The position numbers and the translations under genes are program-made. From Dactylosporangium sp. AC04546 (lineage in GTDB: Bacteria; Actinomycetota; Actinomycetes; Mycobacteriales; Micromonosporaceae), in assembly GCF_022095675.1 (NCBI RefSeq), contig NZ_JAHYSG010000084.1:1-55486 (forward strand): DNA of 55,486 nucleotides, written 5' to 3'. Positions 49,965 through 55,486 of the stretch are shown one piece after another. Under the pieces are notes generated by a model. It saw nothing but the letters and a program-made list of their open reading frames with translations, was not told the DNA's origin and ran no database searches. How positions within the stretch are numbered: the stretch's first letter is position 1; each line of letters opens with the position of its first letter.

Positions 49965-52900
49965 GTGGCGCTGCCCGACCCACGGCGCTCCCGCGCGGTG
50001 CTGGTCGGCGCGGGAGCGTACACCGAGCTGGAGCCGTTGCCGGCCGTGCCGGCGAACCTGCACGACCTGCGGGCGCTGCTCACCGACCCGCTGGTGTGGG
50101 GCCTGCCGCCGTCCCACTGCCGCGTGGTGCTGAACCCCTCGTCGACGGACACGATCCGCGACGCCCTGTACGAGGCGGGCCGCGCCGCGACCGACGCGCT
50201 GGTCTTCTACTACGCCGGCCACGGGGTGGTGGATCCCGCCGGGGTGGACGACCTGTACCTGACGACGCCGCGCACGACGCTGGACCCGATGCACGCGGCG
50301 GTGCGGTATGAGGACGTGCGCGCGCTGATCGCCGCGGCCCGCTGCCCGTCGAAGGTGGTGCTGCTCGACTGCTGCTACAGCGGTCTGGCCCTGGCCGGCG
50401 CGATGGGCGACGCGACCCGCATCGCGGACCGGGTGAGCATCGACGCCAGCTACGTCATGACCGCCACCGCCGAGACGCGTCTCGCCCTCGCCCCGCCCGG
50501 GGAGCGGTACACCGCCTTCACCGGCGAGCTGATCGACGTCCTGCGCAACGGCCTGCCGAACACGGCCGAGCTGCTCGACATGGACGGCATCTACTGGCAG
50601 GTGCTGCGCAACCTCACCGACAAGCAGCGCCCCACCCCGCAGGCCAAGGCCCGCAACCGCGGCCACACCATCGCCATCGCCCGCAACCGCGGCCGGCTCA
50701 CGGCGGACGCCGCGCCACCGGTCGCCCGGCCGCCCGCCCACGAACCCCCGCAGCCGGGGCGGCCGCCCGCCGAGCAGCTCCGGCTGGCGCCGGCGGCGCT
50801 GCTGTCGCTCGCCCTGAAGCACCCGGACGAGGACGCCGGCCCGATCGTGGCCGCCCACGCCACGTACCGCCCCACGCAGGAGGTGGCGGCGATGCTCGGC
50901 CGGCTGTGGCCGTCCGCGCTCGGCGCCATGGTGGCCGGGGCCGCCCTGCGCCGGTCGCCGGCCGACGTCGCCGAACTGCTGTCCGACCTCGCCGAGATCG
51001 GCGCCGAGGACGTCCGCGGCCACCTCCTCGGGCGCGCCGCCGCCCGCGACGCGAGCCGGGTCGTCGCCCTCGCGGTCCTCCTGCCGGCGGCCACCCGCGC
51101 GGTGCTGCTCGACGCGGCGGCGCGGGCCTGCATCGGCCGGCCCGCCGCCATGATCGGCCTCATCGCCGCGCTGCAGACCTCGGACCTCCGGCCGGAGGTC
51201 GACGACTTCATCGCCGGCCTGGCCACGGCGATGCCGGCGCCGGACGCGATCGCACTCGCCGACGCGCTGCGCGACGCCAACCACGACGGGCCGGCGTTCG
51301 CGCTGTACGCCGCGGCCGGCGACGCGCTGCTGGAGCGGCCGGCCGCCGCCGTCGCGGAGATCGCGGCGGCGCTGCGCCGGACCGGCCGGGACGAGCCGGC
51401 CGACCGGCTGCTCGAACGCCTCGCCGAGACCTGCGCCGACGCCGCGGCGGCCGGCCGGGTCCTGGACGCGTTGTGGGCCGAGGGCCTGGCCGGGGACGCC
51501 GGTCGGGCGCTGTCCCGCGTCGCCGGCCGCCTGCCCCCCGCCGAGCTGCTCGCCCTGGCCGACCACCTGCGGTTCACCGGACGGGCCCCGGACGGGCTGC
51601 GCCTGCTGCACGAGGCCGCCGCGTCGGCGGACCGGCTCGTCGGGTTCGCGGTCCACCTGCATGCCGCCGGCCGGCCGATCGACGGCAACCACCTGCTGGC
51701 CGGCCGCATCGACGGCGTACCGGACCGCGACTTCGCCGACGTCGTGCTGGCGGTCGCCCGGCGCGTGGACGAGGTCGCCGCCCGCCGCCTGCTGGACCGC
51801 GCCGGCACCTTCGGCCCCGCCCGCCTCGTCGCGCTGCTGGAGGGCTTGAACGAGGACTTGGAAGAGCGAGACGGGCGGGCGGACGGGCCGGACCGCGTCG
51901 GCGAGCGGCTGCTCGCCCACCTCGAGCGGCTGGCGTACGGGGGCCTTCCGCTGCCCGTCGAGGCGGCCGCCCTCGTCGCGCTCGTCCGGCGCCGCCACGA
52001 GGGCCCCGCCGAGCGGCTGCTGCGGGCCACCCGTCCGCAGTGGTTCGACCGGCCGGCCGCCGCCGTGCAGGCGTTCACGGTGGCCGGCCGCGAGGCGGAG
52101 CAGTTGGCCGCGCACGCCCAGCTGCTCATCGCGTTCGCCACCGTCCGGGCCGTGCCGACGGCGGACGAGCTGACGCACGCCTTCCTGTCCGGCGGCGAGA
52201 CCGGCCACGAGACCGGCCACAGGCATGGCCGCGCGGCCGGCGGTGAGGCCGCCCGCGCCGCGCTCGTCGTCGAGCTGGGCACCGCCGGCCCGGTCGTGGC
52301 CGGGAACCTGGTGGCCCGGCTGGCCGGGTCGACGGCCGACGGGCTGGCCGCCGCCGTCTTCGCCGCCATCCCGGCGCTGCCGGTCGCCGGGTTGCTGGCG
52401 TTCTACCAGATCCTCGCCCGCGGCCTGCCCGACCGGCGGGCCGAGTACGCCGAGCTCGTGGCCCGCCGGGCCGCCCCGGCCGGCGTTCGCGCCATGCTGG
52501 ACGCGGTCGGGCACGACGACGCCGTGCTGATGGTGCGCTCCGTGCTCCCGGCCGGTCGCGACCTGCCGTACGACGAGCCGGCCGCCGCACGGCTGGTGCA
52601 GGTCGCGGCGTGGCTGCTGCGCAACGTCCGCCACCACGGCACCGTGCTGCCGTGGCTGACCGGTTCGCCGTCGACGGTGGCCGGCGTCGCCGCCGGGCTG
52701 GTCGTGGCGCGCGACTCCAGGTGGCACTGGGGTTCGCCCGACCCTCCCTCGGACGACGACGTACGGCAGCGGTTGCGGACCGCACCCGGCGAGCAGGTCG
52801 TGCAGGCGTACTGGCTCGACGGGCCCGGGCTGCTCGCGTTCACCGACCGCGCGGTCCGCCACGCCTGGCGGCACGGCAGGAGCGAGGCGCAGCCCACGCA

Positions 52901-53117
52901 CCTGACGTACGACGAGGTCGTCCGGTGCTCGTTCGACACGCTGGGCGGGGACCAGCTGATCATCAACCGGCCGGACGGCACGCAGCTGCGCTGGCGGACC
53001 CAGGCCGTCGTCCGGGCGCAGACCCGCGGGCGACATCACTCGTACCTGGACGCGGACGAGCTCGCCCGGATCCTGCGCCGCATCGCGCAGCTCACCGCGG
53101 AGGCCGTCCGGGAGTGA
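49965..53117 (+). CDS. Caspase-like (C14) protease with long helical region and PH-like C-terminus
   Basis: 1050 residues. The N-terminal ~245 residues are a caspase-family domain: SRAVLVGAGAYTELEPLPAVPANLHDLRALL, catalytic His in FYYAGHG and catalytic Cys in VVLLDCCYSG. This is the actinobacterial EACC1 type, predicted to act in conflict systems. A Pro-rich linker is followed by ~650 residues of Ala/Leu-rich alpha-helical repeats. The last ~110 residues (QAYWLDGPGLLAFTDRAVRH...LTYDEVVRCSFDTLGGDQLIINRPDGTQLRW) resemble bacterial PH-like domains. I chose GTG 49965, just ahead of the caspase domain; GTGs at 49938/49941 are alternatives. Possible effector of a stress or defence pathway (inference). 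Confidence 0.88.
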   Translation: MALPDPRRSRAVLVGAGAYTELEPLPAVPANLHDLRALLTDPLVWGLPPSHCRVVLNPSSTDTIRDALYEAGRAATDALVFYYAGHGVVDPAGVDDLYLTTPRTTLDPMHAAVRYEDVRALIAAARCPSKVVLLDCCYSGLALAGAMGDATRIADRVSIDASYVMTATAETRLALAPPGERYTAFTGELIDVLRNGLPNTAELLDMDGIYWQVLRNLTDKQRPTPQAKARNRGHTIAIARNRGRLTADAAPPVARPPAHEPPQPGRPPAEQLRLAPAALLSLALKHPDEDAGPIVAAHATYRPTQEVAAMLGRLWPSALGAMVAGAALRRSPADVAELLSDLAEIGAEDVRGHLLGRAAARDASRVVALAVLLPAATRAVLLDAAARACIGRPAAMIGLIAALQTSDLRPEVDDFIAGLATAMPAPDAIALADALRDANHDGPAFALYAAAGDALLERPAAAVAEIAAALRRTGRDEPADRLLERLAETCADAAAAGRVLDALWAEGLAGDAGRALSRVAGRLPPAELLALADHLRFTGRAPDGLRLLHEAAASADRLVGFAVHLHAAGRPIDGNHLLAGRIDGVPDRDFADVVLAVARRVDEVAARRLLDRAGTFGPARLVALLEGLNEDLEERDGRADGPDRVGERLLAHLERLAYGGLPLPVEAAALVALVRRRHEGPAERLLRATRPQWFDRPAAAVQAFTVAGREAEQLAAHAQLLIAFATVRAVPTADELTHAFLSGGETGHETGHRHGRAAGGEAARAALVVELGTAGPVVAGNLVARLAGSTADGLAAAVFAAIPALPVAGLLAFYQILARGLPDRRAEYAELVARRAAPAGVRAMLDAVGHDDAVLMVRSVLPAGRDLPYDEPAAARLVQVAAWLLRNVRHHGTVLPWLTGSPSTVAGVAAGLVVARDSRWHWGSPDPPSDDDVRQRLRTAPGEQVVQAYWLDGPGLLAFTDRAVRHAWRHGRSEAQPTHLTYDEVVRCSFDTLGGDQLIINRPDGTQLRWRTQAVVRAQTRGRHHSYLDADELARILRRIAQLTAEAVRE

Positions 53118-53122
53118 GCGGA

Positions 53123-53150
53123 CCCGGCCGGCGGATCGCCGCCGGCCGGG
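53123..53150. terminator. Bidirectional hairpin between convergent caspase and DUF4434 genes
   Basis: CCCGGCCGGCGG (53123-53134), loop ATCG, CCGCCGGCCGGG (53139-53150): a perfect 12-bp stem centred in the 51-base gap between two convergent stops. Confidence 0.75.
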
Positions 53151-53168
53151 CCTTCGCTCAGCGGGGCA

Positions 53169-54929
53169 TCAGGACTTGCGGACCTCGACCTCGTCCAGCA
53201 TGGACCAGGCGCTGCCGCCGTTCACCGTGACGCGGACGTAGCGGCCCGTCGTCGACAGGCCGATCAGGTTGTAGGTCTTGATGAGGTTCGACGGGCCCAC
53301 CGCAGGCTTGGCGATCGTGCCCACCGTGGTCCAGGAGCTGCCGTTCGCCGACACCGCGTACTGTACCGAGTCCGGCAGGAACACGTAGTCCGCGCGGACC
53401 TGCAGCCAGCTGCTGTTGATGCCGTTGATCGTGCGGCTGGAGCCCAGGTCGATCGTGAAGCTGTACGTGCCCACCGCGTTGCGGCCCTGCCAGACCGCGC
53501 CGTAGAGCGGGCTGGCCGCCTTGGCGCCGTCGGTCAGCTCGGTGCCGCCCGTGTCCGGGTAGGCCGCGTCCGCCGCCACCGTGCTCGTATACGTGCGGGC
53601 CGAGGCCCAGTTCGTCGGGTACGACGGGGCCGCCGTCGTCGTGGCGTTCGCCGCCGTGCTCGCCGCGGACAGGTTGCCCGCGCCGTCGAAGGCCTTCACC
53701 GTGTACGTGTAGGTCGTCGAGCCGTCGAGCTGGGTGTCGGTGAAGCCGCTCGTGGCGCCGTGCTTGGTCGCCACCAGGTCCCCGCCGCGGTAGATGTGGT
53801 AACCGGCGACGCCGATGTTGTCGGAGGGGGCGGTCCAGGTCAGCTGGACCGTCTGGGAGTTGGTCGCCGTCGCGGCGAGAGAGGACGGCGTACCGGGAGC
53901 GGTCGTCTCCACCGTCCCGTTGGTCAGGTAGTTGCGGTAGGTGGCGTCGTAGAACGTGGAGAACGGCGCGAGCGGGGACTGGTAGTGGTCGTAGGAGAAG
54001 CTCCAGTAGCCGCTGACGCTCGCCGACACCGCCGCCATGTCGGTGACGATGTCCTTGACCGGCATGGGTTGCAGGCCCGACGCGCCGAAGAGGAACGTCT
54101 CCACGTCGTCGTAGAGCAGGGTGGCGGGGCGGCTCGCCGTGATGGCGTTCTTCGTGGCGGTGAACCACGCCGGCAGCTGGGCGCTGGTCGCGTGGCCCGC
54201 GCCGACGCCGTCCTGCAGGGCGATGATGTCGATCGGGGCGGTGGCCAGGATCGACGTCCACATGCTCTGCCAGCCGCTGGCGTCGAGGGTGCCGGCGAGG
54301 TTGGCGTTGAAGAACGGTGACACGGCGACCGGCTTGCCGGGCGAGAGCGTGTGCAGGTGGCCGATCACGTCGGCGTAGAAGGCGGCCAGGTTCGACTGCT
54401 GGGTGCCCGTCTGGAAATGCAGGTTCTCCACCTCGAACGGCAGGTACCAGCCGGCGAACGAGTCGTAGGCGCCGTAGTTGTCCCACAGCTCGTCGGCGAG
54501 GTCCTTGGCCAGGTCGGCCTCGGCGTCGAGCCAGGTGGTGCTGTTCGCGTAGTTGACCCACCAGTCGGCGCTGACCTGCAGGCCGACGAAGACGTTCACG
54601 CCGGCCGACTCGGCCCGGGACAGCACCCGGTCCGGGATGTCGGTCGCGGTCGACCAGGTGTATCCGGTGAGGCCGGTGTTGTAGGTGGCGGTGTGCGCCT
54701 TGCTGTCGGCGGTCCACTGCAGGATCTGGGTGTTCACGCAGGCGTCGAGGAGCTTGGTGTACTCGGTGGCGAGCTGGGTGTTCGTCCAGCCGGCGACCAG
54801 GTCGGGCTGGATGAACGAGCCGCTGATGCGGGGGTTGGTGGTGCAGGTCGCGGCGTGTGCGGGTTGCGGTACGACGAGCACGGTGAGGGCCACCGTGGCG
54901 ATCGCCGCGCCTGAGAGGACGCGTCGCAT
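53169..54929 (-). CDS. Secreted DUF4434-domain protein with FN3 and discoidin domains
   Basis: 586 residues. Signal peptide (LSGAAIATVALTVLVVPQPAHA). Then a TIM-barrel-like DUF4434 domain (RISGSFIQPDLVAGWTNTQLATEYTKLLDACVNTQILQWTADS ... FAGWYLPFEVENLHF) to about 330. An FN3 domain follows (PGTPSSLAATATNSQTVQLTWTAPSDNIGVAGYHIYR...), then an F5/8 type C (discoidin) domain (TELTDGAKAASPLYGAVWQGRNAVGTYSFTIDLGSSRTINGI...). Probably a secreted carbohydrate-active protein; activity unproven. GGAGG ten bases before ATG 54929. It lies 28 bases downstream of the ROK fragment on the same strand. Confidence 0.9.
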   Translation of the reverse strand: MRRVLSGAAIATVALTVLVVPQPAHAATCTTNPRISGSFIQPDLVAGWTNTQLATEYTKLLDACVNTQILQWTADSKAHTATYNTGLTGYTWSTATDIPDRVLSRAESAGVNVFVGLQVSADWWVNYANSTTWLDAEADLAKDLADELWDNYGAYDSFAGWYLPFEVENLHFQTGTQQSNLAAFYADVIGHLHTLSPGKPVAVSPFFNANLAGTLDASGWQSMWTSILATAPIDIIALQDGVGAGHATSAQLPAWFTATKNAITASRPATLLYDDVETFLFGASGLQPMPVKDIVTDMAAVSASVSGYWSFSYDHYQSPLAPFSTFYDATYRNYLTNGTVETTAPGTPSSLAATATNSQTVQLTWTAPSDNIGVAGYHIYRGGDLVATKHGATSGFTDTQLDGSTTYTYTVKAFDGAGNLSAASTAANATTTAAPSYPTNWASARTYTSTVAADAAYPDTGGTELTDGAKAASPLYGAVWQGRNAVGTYSFTIDLGSSRTINGINSSWLQVRADYVFLPDSVQYAVSANGSSWTTVGTIAKPAVGPSNLIKTYNLIGLSTTGRYVRVTVNGGSAWSMLDEVEVRKS

Positions 54930-54957
54930 GTGCGTTGTGCCTCCGATCCGACGTGCG

Positions 54958-55366
54958 CTAGACAACTGCGAGCAGCGCGGCCCCCACGAGCACGGCGGCG
55001 TTGCCGAGCGCCGCGGGCCGCAACGGCACCCGGTCGACCCCGGGCAACGCCGCCGCGCGCAGAGCGGCGTCAACGCCCGGGAGGAACCGGTCACCGAGAC
55101 TGAGGACGCCGCCGCCGATGACGACGACGTCGGGGTCGAGCAGGTTGGCCGCGGCCGCGATCCCGGCCCCGAGCACGGCGGCGCCGAGGTCGATCGCGGC
55201 GCGGGCGGCCGGATCGCCGGCGGCGGCCGCGGCGGCGACGTCCTCCAGCGTGGGCACGGTGGTGAGCCCGACCCGCGCGGCGTAGTCGGCCGCGATGGCG
55301 GGCCCGGCCGCGTACGCCTCGACGTGGTCGAAGGCGCCGCACCCGCACCGCCGCGGCCCTCCACCC
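54958..55366 (-). pseudogene. C-terminal half of a ROK-family sugar kinase, cut at its 5' side by an inverted repeat
   Basis: About 136 residues match the second half of ROK kinases: GGPRRCGCGAFDHVEAYAAGPAI (zinc Cys motif) and LLDPDVVVIGGGVLSLGDRFLPGV (sugar/ATP site). The N-terminal ATP-binding half, GTGIG loop and EIGH motif are absent. Homology stops at the edge of the inverted repeat at 55367, and the open frame that runs through the repeat encodes unrelated residues. It may be an insertion with the other half beyond the window, or a truncation. Confidence 0.75.
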
Positions 55367-55445
55367 GCGCCGATCTTGGAGTTGTGGCTGGCGTAAAACG
55401 GGACAATCCCCCGCGTGTCGGGCGCCACAACTCCAAGATCGGCGC
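55367..55445. repeat. Perfect 22-bp inverted repeat with 35-base loop
   Basis: Arm 1 at 55367-55388 (begins GCGCCGATCTTGGAGTTG) and arm 2 at 55424-55445 (ends CTCCAAGATCGGCGC) are exact inverted copies. The loop is 35 bases. It interrupts the ROK kinase homology. It looks like a mobile palindromic unit, not a terminator, given its length and the distance from any intact gene end. Confidence 0.8.
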
Positions 55446-55486
55446 CGTGAGGGGGCGGCGCGGCGGGCGGCGCGCCGTGAGGGGGC
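55442..55486. repeat. 15-bp direct repeat at the window edge
   Basis: GCGCCGTGAGGGGGC occurs at 55442-55456 and again at 55472-55486. The first copy overlaps the end of the inverted repeat. No coding signal is visible in this GC-only stretch. Confidence 0.6.

Noticed and set aside
1..55486. tRNA, rRNA, insertion sequences or phage genes
   Set aside because: I read through the gaps and open frames and saw no tRNA-like cloverleaf, transposase or integrase motif. A tRNA-Sec gene was looked for near selD without success.

Overview
The window is high-GC DNA with many GTG starts, 4-bp GTGA/ATGA gene overlaps and large secreted multidomain proteins. It looks like the chromosome of a filamentous or soil actinobacterium. 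Micromonosporaceae or a close relative is a guess from gene content (secreted RHS proteins, FG-GAP/LamG proteins, GH30 with a ricin-type lectin, EACC1-type caspase), not a measured assignment. I saw no rRNA, tRNA, transposase, phage module or CRISPR array. No gap between genes exceeds 300 bases; the longest are 23031-23294 (terminator and purine-rich tract), 21285-21499 (27-bp tandem repeat), 30502-30712 (palindromic element) and 46804-47008 (candidate LacI operator).

Layout. 0.1-1.65 kb: DHA2-type drug efflux pump. 1.7-16.3 kb (minus strand): a polymorphic-toxin operon. In order of transcription it holds an FG-GAP/DNRLRE secreted protein, a LamG/DNRLRE secreted protein, a 2240-residue RHS protein with a pretoxin-HINT domain and a small ribonuclease-like tip, and a barstar-domain protein that is probably its immunity partner. 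16.4-17.7 kb: the collapsed remains of an ABC transporter / histidine kinase / response regulator cluster. 17.8-21.3 kb: PLP-dependent lyase, M20 deacetylase and a TetR-type regulator with a repeat-rich linker. 21.5-25.8 kb: XRE-cupin regulator divergent from a thioredoxin-reductase-like flavoprotein, another TetR regulator, a small unknown protein, a stand-alone LigD-type polymerase domain and a GrpB-family protein. 25.9-31.2 kb: Rieske lipoprotein divergent from an AraC regulator, secreted intradiol dioxygenase with a chitin-binding module, VOC protein with a second AraC regulator, NodB deacetylase, unknown protein and phosphoesterase.

31.2-37.1 kb: a formate dehydrogenase operon whose catalytic subunit is a selenoprotein. 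An in-frame TGA at codon 187 is followed by a bacterial SECIS hairpin, and the ferredoxin-like and NrfD-like subunits follow. A convergent selD supplies selenophosphate. 37.1-43.2 kb: MFS exporter, FAD monooxygenase divergent from its probable TetR repressor (two matching palindromes lie between them), then an ABC exporter with a histidine kinase that has no response regulator beside it. 43.2-55.5 kb: KAP P-loop NTPase, GH30 glycosidase divergent from a LacI regulator, ArsR-like regulator with an MFS pump, a 1050-residue caspase-like protein with a PH-like C-terminus, a DUF4434/FN3/discoidin secreted protein, and the C-terminal remnant of a ROK kinase cut by a perfect inverted repeat at the window edge.

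The two items most worth following are the four-gene FG-GAP / LamG / RHS-toxin / barstar operon (a possible multi-protein toxin-delivery system) and the selenocysteine formate dehydrogenase, which gene callers would split in two. The caspase-like protein and the KAP NTPase are candidate conflict or defence genes.
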